NCBI GenBank assembly: GCA_033064195.1
Contig: JARBJD010000070.1
Span: forward strand, 225,117-289,116
Direction: 5' to 3'
Origin: Blattamonas nauphoetae
Taxonomy: Eukaryota > Preaxostyla > Oxymonadida
Length of the DNA stretch: 64,000 bases
The position numbers and the translations under genes were made by a program. Under the pieces are notes generated by a model. The model searched no databases. It saw nothing but the letters and a program-made list of their open reading frames with translations, and was not told where the DNA came from. Positions 10,620 to 21,190 of the stretch are shown piece by piece. Every line of letters starts with the position of its first letter. The first letter of the stretch is position 1.

Positions 10620-10639
10620 AATCAGACAAAAACCACGCC

Positions 10640-11996
10640 ATCCCACTCCCCTCTGCCTCTCCCTCACCACACACCCTCCCACTCCCCTCTGCCTCTCCCT
10701 CGCCACCAACACCCTCCCACTCCCCTCTGCCTCTCCCTCCCCACCCACTCCCTCCCACTTCCCTCTGCCTCTCCCACTCCACCCACACCCTCCCACTCCC
10801 CTCTGCCTCTCCCACTCCACCCACACCCTCCCACTCCCCTCTGCCTCTCCCTCACCACCCACACCCTCCCACTCCCTCTGCCTCTCCCACCCACCCACAC
10901 CCTCCCACTCCACTCTGCCTCCCTCACCACCCACACCCTTCCACTCCCTCTCTGCCTCTCCCCTCACCTCCCACACCCTTCCACTCCCTCTGCCTCTCCC
11001 CTCACCACCCACACCCTCCCACTCCCCTCTGCCCTCCCTCACCACCCACACCCTCCCACTCCCCTCTGCCTCTCCCTCACCACCAACACCCTCCCACTCC
11101 CCTCTGCCTCTCCCATTCCACCCACACCCTCCCACCCCCTCTGCCTCTCCCTCACCACCCCCACCCCTCCCACCCCCTCTGCCTCTCCCTTACCACCCAC
11201 ACCCTCCCACTCCCCTCTGCCTCTCTCTCACCACCCCCACCCTCCCACTTCCATCTGCCTCTCCCCTCACCACCCACACCCTCCCACTCCCCTCTGCCTC
11301 TCCCCTCACCACCCACACCCTCCCACTCCCCTCTGCCTCTCCCCTCACCACCCACACCCTCCCACTCCCTCTGCCTCTCCCTCACCACCAACACCCTCCC
11401 AGTCCCCTCTGCCTCTCCCCTCACCACCCACACCCTCCCAATCCCTCTGCCACTCCCCTCACAGCCCACACCCTCCCACCCTCTGCCTGTTCCTCACCCC
11501 CACACCCTCCCACTCCCCTCTGCCTCTCCCATTCCACCCACACCCTCCCACCCCTCTGCCTGTTCCTCACCCCCACACCCTCCCACTCCCCTCTGCCCCT
11601 CCCTCACCACCCACACCCTCCCACTCCCCTCTGCCTCCCACTCCACCCACACCCTCCCACTCCCCTCTGCCTCTCCCTCACCACCCACACCCTTCCACTC
11701 CCCTCTGACTGTTCCTCACCACCCACACCCTCCCACTCCCCTCTGCCTCTCCCACTCCACCCACACCCTCCCACTCCCCTCTGCCTCTCCCTCACCACCC
11801 ACATCCTCCCACTCCCCTCTGCCACTCCCTCACAGCCCACACCCTCCCACTCCCCTCTGCCTGTTCCTCACCCCCCACACCCTCCCACTCCCCTCTGCCT
11901 CTCCCCTCACCACCCACACCCTCCCACTCCCCTCTGCCTCTCCCTCACCACCCACGCCCTCCCACTCCCCTCTGCCACTCCCTCACCACCCACAAC
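10640..11996 (+). repeat. Pyrimidine-rich 38-bp minisatellite, array C (largest)
   Basis: About 36 units, the longest and most varied of the four arrays. Variants include TCCCACTCCACCCACACC, TTCCTCACCACCCACACC and TTCCTCACCCCCACACC, arranged in higher-order runs. It starts directly after array copy 4. A 484-codon frame spans the whole block but follows repeat phase and is not treated as a gene. Confidence 0.95.
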
Positions 11997-12390
11997 CACC
12001 AACCACTCTCACTCTGCCACAACCACAGCCACTCCAAATTAGAAGACGAGGAAAGACTCCTTCTTAATAGACACCCACCAACCACCCTCGCTCTGCCACA
12101 GCCACAGCCACTGGAAAGGAGAGGACGAGGAAAGACTGCTTCTTCTTCCACTCCCCACATTTCCTGGTGACTCCCCAGTCTGCGGGAAATGAACATGACG
12201 GACAGAATTTTGCATGCACTTCGTTCAAACTGAGCATTCAGTTTAGAATGGACCTTTGTGTCGTCATCCGAACCAGGCACAAACAAGTGATGATTCAAAC
12301 GCCACTGAGTCGGTGAAGATGCTTCTTCAGTTTCATCCAATTGTCCCAAACTCCACTCACTCTCACAACACTCGAAGAAAGGCTGCAGAA
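11997..12390 (+). other. Spacer with a two-copy direct repeat after minisatellite C
   Basis: About 70 bp containing CTCTGCCACAACCACAGCCA and then GACGAGGAAAGACT occurs twice (about 11,995-12,060 and 12,068-12,140). This is a local tandem duplication at the decayed edge of the minisatellite. No gene seen. Confidence 0.55.
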
Positions 12391-12585
12391 AGATCCATAC
12401 GCGGTAGGACAGGAGAAGTTGTGCCGAAGACGATCGTGTTGAGCCACTTGGTTGGATTTGATGTTCGACAGTTTGGATGGATGACGACAGTGACAAGCCA
12501 AGTTCCATCGTGGTCGACACCCGCTTCTGATCGCTTCGCGTGTCTCGTGAGTGCCGTCACGTCTTCATGAGGACCCGACGTCGTT
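12391..12585 (+). repeat. Duplicated spacer block (copy of 1562-1755)
   Basis: Matches 1,562-1,755 with a few substitutions and a short insertion (GTGAGTGCCGTCACG versus GTGTGACGTCACG). It marks the unit boundary downstream of minisatellite C. Confidence 0.8.
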
Positions 12586-13076
12586 GATTCGATGGACTTC
12601 CCCTTCTCACCACATTGCCTCTTCTGCATTGTGTGATGTGACAGAGTCGATCTCTCGCACGCTTTTCCATCTCTCCCACTCTCCTTCGTCACTCTTCCAC
12701 TCCACTCTCAAACGACGAGCCACTCACCCTCTGCGTAATCGACGAAGACTGAACGAGATATGAAAGTCGCAGGGAGCGTCGAGAAACCTTCACGCAGAGG
12801 AGCTGAAAGGACGAGAGCTGTGGAAGCTAAGGATTCGAATGGATGAACAAGAAAGAATGAAAAACCACTCATCTTGACACATTCGCCTCTTCTTCGGCAT
12901 TTCTGTATTGTTTCACTGATTCATTCATTTTTCTTCGACAGAAGATCTCATCATTCATTCACTCTCGTTTCCAAGCCCCTTATTCCTTCATAGGTTGTAT
13001 CAGTCTTGGTTGGTTGATTTTCCTTGTCCCTCTCGGACATCTGTTTCATCACAATTTGATTTTTCGCTCATTTCGT
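12586..13076. other. Spacer before array copy 5
   Basis: No gene-like frame. From about 12,890 it becomes T-rich, including TTGGTTGATTTTCCTTGTCCC, which resembles the upstream region of copy 9 (TTGGTTGATTTTTATTGTCCC). This shared upstream block is probably part of the promoter region. Confidence 0.5.
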
Positions 13077-13088
13077 TGACCCATAACG
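13077..13088 (+). promoter_or_regulatory. TGACCCATAACG motif upstream of array copy 5
   Basis: Exact consensus, 38 nt before the ATG at 13115. Confidence 0.65.
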
Positions 13089-13114
13089 AGAGTCATTTCT
13101 CAGCTTGAATCTGA

Positions 13115-14188
13115 ATGACTGCGATTGACAAGAAAATAGATGCTTCCTCAAGTGAAATGCGCTCTGATTTGTCCTCCCAGCAAGTACCATTTTCATTGGA
13201 TTCCTCTGCTTTCCTGAATTGGAGTGAAGCAGATCTTGCCTCTGAAGACAAAAGGGTCATACTATTTCGATTACTCGTTGCCACTGTGAAGTTCCAGCCT
13301 GCACTTGATGAATCACTGGAAGCGAAAGCCTTGATATTTCTCAAATCTGTGATTCCGAAAACATCAGAATCAGCCGATGCTTTTCTCAGCAACTTTGCAT
13401 CGTCCACTGAAGAATCTTTGACCAACTTCGTACAGTCTATTGTGGTGCTCATTTCAACACCCAATCAGGTCCTCACCACAACAGCACTGAAGATACTCCA
13501 ACGTCTGATCATGTTCTCTTCAGCGAAACTCCGCATTCCCCTTGTCAACACTGATCTGATCACTCACCTCATCAACACTCTCAATACACTGTCTCTTTCT
13601 TTTACCAATGCTATCGATACCCACATCAACCTCATCACAATCATCACCAATTCTGTCACCCTCGCAACCCCATATGCCCTCACAAAACTCGAAGTTAAAG
13701 ATCACGATGGACAACAGACTGTTCACGAGACGGTTCTGAAGCAAGTTCTCGTGCCTTCGGAGAAGTATCTTCGCCATTTATGTACGAACCGATTTTCGAT
13801 CAAAGATGGGAAGCAATCCAGGTCTTTTCTGGCACTCCTCACCCGAATCCTCCAAATATCTCCATATTATCAGCCAACAATGCAATTTGTTCTTCATATG
13901 CCCATCTTTGTCACGATAGCAAGCTGTCTCACGTTCTTCGAAAAAGACAACTCTATCTTTTGGTTTCTGGATGGGATAGTTGATCTGCAGCAGGGATGGA
14001 ACGAAACAAGGGGAGAGCATCGAAAGACGTCAAAGACAGTGGATCGAACGTTGAGAATGGAGGGCATCGAAGATGTGAGTGAGGAGAAGCTGCGAACCGA
14101 GAAAAACACATTGCGAGGAGAAGATGTTGTTGAAAAATCGATCAGATGGAACAACTTGCTGGGCGTGAACCTTCCACTCCGTTGGTAG
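13115..14188 (+). CDS. Array gene copy 5, unnamed helical protein family (357 aa)
   Basis: A complete frame starting MTAIDKK, a start shared with copies 7 and (as MTAFNKK) 9. Approximate residue map: Ser-rich head 1-32, FLNW 33-36, SLEAKALIFLKSV 67-79, FVQSIVVLIS 104-113, a helical pair around 140-165, TVHETVLKQVLVPSEKY 204-220, HLCTNRFSI 222-230, ISPYYQPTM 253-261, ASCLTFFE 274-281, a charged helix 300-335 containing LRMEGIEDV, and RWNNLLGVNLP at the end. ICHLC reads LRHLC here. Two changes sit at otherwise invariant places (IPSC to IASC, GMNL to GVNL), so this copy is among the more divergent. Function unknown; the fold is inferred as an alpha solenoid. Confidence 0.8.
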   Translation: MTAIDKKIDASSSEMRSDLSSQQVPFSLDSSAFLNWSEADLASEDKRVILFRLLVATVKFQPALDESLEAKALIFLKSVIPKTSESADAFLSNFASSTEESLTNFVQSIVVLISTPNQVLTTTALKILQRLIMFSSAKLRIPLVNTDLITHLINTLNTLSLSFTNAIDTHINLITIITNSVTLATPYALTKLEVKDHDGQQTVHETVLKQVLVPSEKYLRHLCTNRFSIKDGKQSRSFLALLTRILQISPYYQPTMQFVLHMPIFVTIASCLTFFEKDNSIFWFLDGIVDLQQGWNETRGEHRKTSKTVDRTLRMEGIEDVSEEKLRTEKNTLRGEDVVEKSIRWNNLLGVNLPLRW

Positions 14189-14219
14189 AAACAGGGAAGG
14201 ACCGGCGAACATTTCGCAC

Positions 14220-14335
14220 AATTTCTGTCATCTTTTGGACAAAAAAACACTGTTTGTGTGTGATCTTTGTCGGCTCTGTCATCAAATCGTGATTTCCTTT
14301 GTCGGAATGATTATTAATCTCCCTCGCTCATCATC
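14220..14335 (+). repeat. Conserved 3' block after array copy 5
   Basis: TTTTGGACAAAAAAACACTG then TTTGTGTGTGATC and TTTGTCGGCTCTG. It follows the stop by about 45 nt and then diverges before minisatellite D. Confidence 0.6.
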
Positions 14336-14408
14336 TGACCCTTCCGACGCCGACTCGGAATGATTAGAAGATGCCGTCGCCGAGTTCGTTTTTGTTCTCG
14401 ATCCCTGC

Positions 14409-14713
14409 TCCCTCACCACCCACATCCTCCCACTCCCCTCTGCCTCTCCCTCGCCACCCACACCCTCCCACTCCCCTCTGCCTCTCCCACTCCACCCACA
14501 CCCTCCCACTCCCCTCTGCCTCTCCCTCACCACCCACACCCTCCCACTCCCCTCTGCCTCTCCCACTCCACCCACACCCTCCCACTCCCCTCTGCCTCTC
14601 CCTCACCACCCACACCCTCCCTCTCCCCTCTGCCTCTCCCTCACCACCAACACCCTCCCACTCCCCTCTGCCTCTCCCTCACCACCCACACCCTCCCACT
14701 CCCCTCACCACAC
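14409..14713 (+). repeat. Pyrimidine-rich 38-bp minisatellite, array D (smallest)
   Basis: Eight units, highly uniform, with CCCACTCCACCCACACC variants also found in array C. Uniformity suggests recent spread or homogenisation. The right flank matches that of array B. Confidence 0.95.
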
Positions 14714-15869
14714 TCGATGTCTTGTGTTCTGGTGGCTGTTCATTCGAAACAAACAACCTGTACTCGCCTCGACTGTCTTCCTCATTCGCTTTTTCCCCTC
14801 CTGAATAGAGTGCAAGTGAAAGGAAGAGGAGGAATGTGGACAAAGACGGGAATGAGAGGGGAGACGGAAGAAACAGGTCGATGAGAAACGACAAGACGCC
14901 GTCGACGACGTGAGAGAGTGAGAGGCGGAGGAGTGGAATGGTGAGATGGAGGAAGAAGAGGAGAAAGGCAGGCGACAGCAGACGACTTGAGAAGGCGAGG
15001 GAAAGACGAGGAAGAGCGGCAGAGCCACACGAAGTGGGTGGATGTCGGACAAGCAGAACCGATCCTCAGACATGGATGTGTGAGAGAGGGATGAGGAGTG
15101 AGAAGAGGCAAAGTGAATGAAATCCACGACACTCCTCCCGCACATCAGTCCGCCTGTTTCCGCAGCGGAAGACGAAGCTCAGCATCGCAATTCGTCGCTC
15201 TCACCAACAACCCCTCAACTGATGACCAGCTGCCATCTCACTCCTCGCCAATCCAACCTCAACCGCTCTCGAGGGATGGACGAGATTGGCTTTGATTGAC
15301 TTGGTTGGAAGCAGCACAAGCGAACACAACGATATCAAGACCGACAGACTGAATGACAGAACACCGACACAGCCGACCTCGCGACTTGCCACGTCGTCTC
15401 CACAGTCGCCGCGATTTCGGTTGGACACACATCACATCGTCGCCTTCGCACTCTCCATGTGTCGGTGCTATGTGGTGACACCAAGAACAGCTGGCGACAC
15501 TGGAGTCCCTGTTGACAGCGCGAGAGTGGAGCCTGATATTGCAGAGGTCGTTCAGAGTGACGAGCGAAGACGGGGACGGGACGAAGGAGGAGTTGGTTGT
15601 ATCCCGAGTGAGGAAATGGAGGACAAGGATCGAAAAGAAGACGAAGAGATGAGGGTTGGTGAGGGAGAGGGAGAACGGGAGCTGATTGAATGAGTTCTCA
15701 GATCCTCTGACTCATTCCTCCTGTCCATTTTTGTGGGAGATTCACCTGTTCATCACGATTATTCTCGTGTTCACTTCGATCTCTCTTTCTTTATTGCTCT
15801 CAGTGTCTGAAGTGTTTATCCCTTCTTTCTGTGTCAAAATCTGTGAAGAATAGTCTTTGAGTCAATTGT
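14714..15869. other. Long spacer before array copy 6
   Basis: Contains purine-rich stretches (14,810-15,120) and short open frames on both strands, the longest on plus about 15286-15693 with a very acidic end. None has family support or a plausible start context, so no gene is called. The final 150 nt are T-rich. Confidence 0.45.
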
Positions 15870-15881
15870 TGACCCATATCG
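15870..15881 (+). promoter_or_regulatory. TGACCCATATCG motif upstream of array copy 6
   Basis: One mismatch to consensus, 38 nt before the ATG at 15908. It is retained even though the gene is interrupted. Confidence 0.6.
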
Positions 15882-15907
15882 ACCATTGTTTCTGCCTGTC
15901 AATCTGA

Positions 15908-17372
15908 ATGACGAGTTTAAATCCAAATCTATACACTTCTCTTCACAATACATGTTCTGGTTTGTCTTCATCTCGTTTTTCATTCTCCGCAGATTGTTCT
16001 CCATTCCTAAATTGGACCGAAACTCGATCTGAATCTGTGCCTCAAATAGCCGTTGTCTTTATGTCTCTCGTTGCCACTGTGAAGATCCAACCTGCACTTG
16101 ATGACTCCCTGGAAGCTAAAGCAATAACCTTTCTGGAATCATGGAATCCGGATGATAAAGAATCATCCGATGTTTTTCTCAACAGCATTAGGCGAACCAC
16201 TGATGAATCGTTGACCAACTTCGTACAATCCATTGGGGTGCTCATTTCGTCCGCCAATAAGACTATCACCACAGCAATAATGAGTATGCTCAGAAGTCTG
16301 ATCGAATGGAGTTCCTTGAACAACTGTCGGTTTGATAAATGGTAACAGGTCCCACTTTCTCCATCAATGGGACGATCTTTTTTCATTTCTTTTAATCGAT
16401 TCTATTTAGACATAAAAATCTTCAAATACGAATGAAATGGAACATGAATCAATAATCTACAGAGAAAGGATGAGATGGTCTCCTGTTTGGATGCTCAACC
16501 TTGATCTTGGTAGAACGAAGAATGGGGCCGACTGGCAAATGTGACGAAGAAAGAATCTTCGGCTGTTATCGTTCAGTTCATTCAAGTCTTTTGGTCATCG
16601 ATCCTTGTTTTGAACGAAAGGAGCACGATTTGTGATGTCTGTGTAACCTGTCAGAATTGATCGTCCCATTGACGGAGAAAGTGGGACATGTTACCATGTA
16701 TCAAACCGACAGAACTTTCTTCTCCTCGTCAAAGCTGATCTGATCCCTCAACTCATCAACACTCTCAATATTCTATCTCCCTCTTTTGCCGAGGCGGAAG
16801 AAATCCACACCCACCTCTTGAAAATCCTCCACTTCTCTCTCTGGCTCCCAACTCCGTATGGTTTCGCAGAACTCGAAATTGACAATCAAGATGATCGACA
16901 AGCTGCTCGTGAGACAGTTTTAACGCAAATTCTCACACCTTCGGAGATGTATATTTGCCATTTGTGCGCTAACCGATTTTCGATCATCGATGGGAAGCAA
17001 TCCAGGTCTTTTCTGAGAGTCCTCGCCCAACTCGTCCGAATCTATCCAGTTTATCAACCAACAATGGATTTGGTCTTGAATATGCGAGTCGTTCTCACGA
17101 TCCCAAGTTGTCTCACATTCTTCGAAAATGATGACTCAATCGAGACTTTTCTGTTTTTCATGGTGGATGCCCAGCGGGAATGGAACAAAAAACGAGGAAA
17201 AGAGCAACAGATGTGGACGACAGTGCATCGTATGTTGAGAATGGAGGGCTTCGAAGATGCGATTGAGGAAAAGCTGCAAAACGACAGAAGCGAATACTAT
17301 GGAAAATTGACTGAAACTAAATCGATCGAATGGAACAATTTGCTGGGCATGAATACACCACGACGTCGGTAG
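15908..17372 (+). pseudogene. Array gene copy 6, interrupted by a 389-bp transposon
   Basis: The family frame runs from the ATG at 15908 to 16323, is broken by the element at 16324-16712, and resumes at 16715 through TAG at 17372. The two segments, counted without the element and one copy of the flanking AA dinucleotide, give 1,074 nt, exactly 357 codons plus stop. The reading frame inside the element stops within 20 nt. The break falls in the helical region just before the LVKADLIPQ motif (here LLLVKADLIPQ). The rest is intact, including ICHLCANRFSI, IYPVYQPTMD, IPSCLTFFE and WNNLLGMN, so the insertion is probably recent. A truncated 145-residue product could still be made. Confidence 0.85.
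16324..16712. mobile_element. 389-bp MITE with 54-bp terminal inverted repeats
   Basis: Left end 16,324-16,377 and right end 16,659-16,712 are inverted repeats of 54 bp with three mismatches, beginning CTGTCGGTTTGATA. The element is flanked by AA on both sides, and removing it with one AA restores the host gene. It has no coding capacity. An intron reading was tested: GT-AG pairs near the ends either leave the wrong frame or follow an in-frame stop. The superfamily is uncertain because a 2-bp AA duplication is not the TA of Tc1/mariner. Confidence 0.9.
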
Positions 17373-17407
17373 AAACAAACAGGAACCGCGAACCATTTCG
17401 AACTGTT

Positions 17408-17660
17408 CCTGGCTTCTTTTGGACCACAAACCCTGTTTTTGTGTGATATTCGTCGGCTCTGGTATCACATCATCATTTACCCAAATGATTGGGATTCTCT
17501 CTCGCCAGTCACCCTCGATTATCACCACTCTCACCTTCTCCTTCGCCGACACTCTCGCCCTGCTCCCGCTGCTCCTTTTTGAAGGGCGTCGGATGGATGA
17601 TGACGATTGGTGGGAGTTTGGGTCTCTGGGATTGTTCTCCAAAATGCTGTTCTCTGTTGA
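17408..17660 (+). repeat. Conserved 3' block after array copy 6
   Basis: Longest clear version of the post-stop block: TTTTGGACCACAAACCCTG, GTTTTTGTGTGATATTCGTC, GATTGGGATTCTCTCTCGCC, then a region reading DDDWWEF in one frame, also seen after copy 1. Confidence 0.6.
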
Positions 17661-18085
17661 CATCACACCTGGATTGTGAGGGAGTGCGACGAAGGTGATT
17701 GTGGAATCTGGGATGATGGAATTGTTATGATCCTCGACCAAGATGGTTGGAATGCGCAAATTTGGAGAAAATGGATGGAATGAGGAGTGGCTTTTTTTCT
17801 GTCTGCTGTCCAGTTGACATCTTGACTCAGAAGCATTGCAACCCCATTTCAGTTGAAACACCACAATTGCATGGCTGTTGTACCCCATCCCACTCGCTCG
17901 ACGATTCAATTGTCGCTTCACATCCGACGTCGATGTCCACATCTCTTCTTGACGCTTACTCCTTTGTGGTTCCTTCCTACACTTTCTCCCTTTTCTATAA
18001 TGATCTCAAACTTCGTCGATTACTTTTCTTCTTCGTGTTGGACGTTTATTTCATCTCAAACTCTTAATTCAACTTTTGTTAGTCC
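17661..18085. other. Spacer before array copy 7
   Basis: No gene seen. T-rich from about 17,940 onward, leading to the promoter-like motif. Confidence 0.5.
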
Positions 18086-18097
18086 TGACCCATAACG
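18086..18097 (+). promoter_or_regulatory. TGACCCATAACG motif upstream of array copy 7
   Basis: Exact consensus, 38 nt before the ATG at 18124. Confidence 0.65.
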
Positions 18098-18123
18098 AGC
18101 GATTGAACTCACCAAGAACTTGA

Positions 18124-19197
18124 ATGACCGCGATTGACAAGAAAACAGTCGTCTTCTCAAGTCCAACGCGCTCTGATTTGTCCTCATCACAATTGCCATT
18201 TTCAATGGATTGCTCACGGTTCCTGAATTGGAGCGACGAAAAACAAGAGCCAATTGGCGAAACGGCCGTTATCTTTCGATCTCTCGTTGCAACCATTCAG
18301 TTACAACCGGTGCTTGATGACAGTCTGGAAGCTAAAGCTGTAAGATTTCTCAAATCTGTGGATCTGGATCATGAACAATCAACCGATGATTTTCTCTACA
18401 ATTTTGCATCAATATCTGATCATTCTTCGACCAACTTCGTACAGTCCATTGTTGTGCTCATTTCGACTGCCAGTCATGTCATAAAAACTGCAGCAATGAC
18501 GATACTTGGCGGTCTGATCAGGTCCTGTTCCGCAAAAGTCCGACTTTCACTCGTCAAAGCTGATCTGATCCATCAACTCGTAGTCACTCTCAATCCACAG
18601 TCTCTTTCTTTTGCTGAAACAGTTGATATCCACACCTGGTTCGTGACAATCATCCTTCGTTTTCTCTGGCTCACAACTCCACGTGGTCTCTCACAAATCC
18701 CAATTGAAGATGGCTATAAACAACAAGCTGTTCATGAGACAACTTTCAAACAAGTTCTCATCACTTCGGAGAAGTATATTTGGCATTTGTGCATGAACCG
18801 ATTTTCGATCAACGATGGTGCCCAATCCGAGAGGTTTCTGAATCTCATCTCCCAACTCATCCGAATATCTCCTTATTATCAACCAACAATGGATTTCATT
18901 CTTCCTATCCCTGTCGTTCTCACGATCCCAAGTTGTCTCACATTCTTCGAAAATGTGCTCTCTATCTGGTTTTTTCTGATTGAAATAGTCGATGCACAGC
19001 GAGAATGGAACAAGCAAAGCGTAGAGGTCCGAAAGAATGGGAAGACATTGCATCGAATGTTGAGAATGGAGGGCATGGAAGATGCGATGGAGGAAAAGCT
19101 GAAAAACGACAAAAAATCGTTCAATGCAGAACAGATTGTTGCCTTCTCGATTGAATGGAACAATCAGCAGGGTATGAACCTTCCACGACGTGGATAG
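18124..19197 (+). CDS. Array gene copy 7, unnamed helical protein family (357 aa)
   Basis: Complete and uninterrupted from ATG to TAG. Landmarks: FLNW, SLEAKAVRFLKSV, FVQSIVVLIS, LVKADLIHQLVVTLNPQSL, IWHLCMNRFSI, ISPYYQPTMD, IPSCLTFFE, RMLRMEGMEDAME and WNNQQGMNLP. With copy 3 it shares IWHLC, showing that the first Cys of the CxxC pair is dispensable. The head is closest to that of copy 5 (MTAIDKK, then SDLSS), so these two may descend from a recent unit duplication. Confidence 0.82.
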   Translation: MTAIDKKTVVFSSPTRSDLSSSQLPFSMDCSRFLNWSDEKQEPIGETAVIFRSLVATIQLQPVLDDSLEAKAVRFLKSVDLDHEQSTDDFLYNFASISDHSSTNFVQSIVVLISTASHVIKTAAMTILGGLIRSCSAKVRLSLVKADLIHQLVVTLNPQSLSFAETVDIHTWFVTIILRFLWLTTPRGLSQIPIEDGYKQQAVHETTFKQVLITSEKYIWHLCMNRFSINDGAQSERFLNLISQLIRISPYYQPTMDFILPIPVVLTIPSCLTFFENVLSIWFFLIEIVDAQREWNKQSVEVRKNGKTLHRMLRMEGMEDAMEEKLKNDKKSFNAEQIVAFSIEWNNQQGMNLPRRG

Positions 19198-19229
19198 AAA
19201 CAGACAAGATCCAGCGATCCTTTCGAACT

Positions 19230-19425
19230 GTTCCTGACTTCGATTGAGCATCAAACACTGTTTTTGTGTGATCTTTGTCGGTTCTGGCATCACTTCATGG
19301 TTTGGTTTGCCAGAAAGATTGGGATTCACTCTCGCCAGACTCGCTCGATGATCGCCACACCCTCCCTCTCCATCACCGCCACTCTCGCTTTCTCGCCCTG
19401 CTCGTTTATGAAAAGCAATGTGTTG
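19230..19425 (+). repeat. Conserved 3' block after array copy 7
   Basis: Contains CAAACACTGTTTTTGTGTGATC, TTTGTCGGTTCTGGCATCAC and GATTGGGATTCACTCTCGCC. One frame from about 19,297 stays open for 87 codons, but the other copies do not keep it. Confidence 0.6.
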
Positions 19426-21153
19426 ATCGATGAATGGATTGCTCTCTCAAATGGAGCTCTCTTGATGATTGATTGCACTGATGAGATGGGATTTCTGAAT
19501 CAATCGAACACTGACCACCCTCCTCGACTCTTCAGAAAGTCGAACCGACCGAAATGATGCTTCATCCACAACATACAATTCCGAATGCCTCCCATACGAC
19601 ACGGGATGAGGCAGAACGCAAGCAGCGCGATACCGACACACATCCGATCCGACGTCGCTCCAAAGGAAGCCATTCAACGAATGAGCGAGAAGCAGAACGA
19701 GATGGCTCTTCACACTCTCACTGGAAGAGCGATGAAGAAGATGCAGATTGTCCCGTTGCCCATCAAATCTCGGCAGTCCACTCAATCGATGACACTGAGT
19801 CGGCATCCCGCACTCCTTCATCCACCGAACAGTTGAGATGTGGGACACAACAAAAAGGAAGGTCACTTCTTCAGGCTTCTCTGCAGAGTGCCTGGACATG
19901 CAGAGTAAGGATGGAAACCAGGACATGGATGTGTTGAGCTGCGGACTGGAGAGTTGGTTGTGTGTGTTGATTGGGAGCGGACACCATCGACTCGGTGTCT
20001 GTGGAGTGACTAGAGGAAGTAGCACTGATGGGCACAACGACACTCTTCGTCAATCTCCATCTTCTCGGCATGCTGCTCCCCGTCTCTCGTGCTCAGCTGC
20101 TTCTGGTCTCGCCGATCTCGAAGTGGACGATCGTTCTGGCGACTCTGAATGGATCCGACAGCGCTCGTTCGAGTTCTCCGCATCTCGATTCGCAACTCTT
20201 TGTTTCATCGTCTTCAACACCGCACGACGCTCATCTCAAATCAGCATCTCCAGTCGACATCATTCGAACACACTCGCATCTGTGTGCTTGATTGGTCTTA
20301 TGTGATGAGACCGACAACTCCAGATGAGAAATATCGTGAACTGCTGCTTCTCTCGTCTTCACCTCATTTGAGATCTCAGCCATTCCACTCTCATCGTGTG
20401 CACTTCCCCCTTCCCCTCCTCCCCACTCACCGCATCCTCCCTCCTCGTCTCCTCCATCGACACTGCCTTCTCATTGTGTTCCATGGCTGTCGACTCGCTC
20501 CCTCCATGCTCTGTCTGTTTGATCGTCACTCGCACACCAACGATGCTGTTGAATGTTGTCGACTGATGGAACTTCGCTCTCGTCACTCGCACGCTGCGAT
20601 GGTCTTCAGTTGCCTTACTGTGCTCTTTTCTTCATCCGAATCGCTCTTGTTGAAGGAACGATGAGAATGCTGGATCGTCTTTTCTCACCAATTCCGACAG
20701 ACGCTCGTCGAAGTCCAACTGATCGGTCGAGTCAGTGCGTGGCTGAATGTGCCGTCTGTCTCTTCTGCCGATGCCTCACTCTCCTCGTCTGTCTCGCCCA
20801 CATCATGAACGACTCTCCGAATGGTGACGCCATTTGGATCGAGATCACTTGACATCGACCATCGCGATGAACGACATTGTGTGACGAGACGGTTGGAGAG
20901 GAAGGGAGGGCAGCAGTATTCTTGTTGTGTCCATCCACGGAGCGAAACAGTGACCTGCACGCAAGCGATGCCACAGCCACCCTGTCAGGTCTTTGTGTCG
21001 TTGTTTGAAACGACTTCTTCTCGTCAATGCTCATTGTCAATCCAAACTTCCTCTTCATTCATCGTTTGTCTCACTCATTCTGATTTTGTGTTTCTTTCTT
21101 CCTCTTGGACGGTCATTTCATCTCAATGTCATTGTTTCGCTCATTCTTCATTC
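19426..21153. other. Long spacer; part duplicated at 23.6 kb; decayed coding possible
   Basis: About 19,740-20,110 is repeated at 23,615-23,980. The remainder to 21,120 has several short open frames on both strands, none with a domain or start I can defend. The plus-strand stretch 20,028-20,660 has some protein-like, Ser/Leu-rich sequence in changing frames and may be a dead gene. Sequence is T-rich from 21,040. Confidence 0.4.
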
Positions 21154-21165
21154 TGACCCATACCG
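21154..21165 (+). promoter_or_regulatory. TGACCCATACCG motif upstream of array copy 8
   Basis: One mismatch to consensus, 37 nt before the expected start position (21191), where the codon is ATA rather than ATG. Confidence 0.6.
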
Positions 21166-21190
21166 ATTGTCAAATCTCTTGAACATTTGA

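Noticed and set aside
1031-14713. CRISPR-like arrays
   Set aside because: Units are contiguous tandem repeats without unique spacers, and the sequence is eukaryotic.
16324-16712. Intron in array copy 6
   Set aside because: GT-AG choices near the ends (16,326 or 16,342 to 16,712) leave the wrong frame, and the donor at 16,349 follows an in-frame TAA. Inverted ends and flanking duplication explain it better as a transposon.
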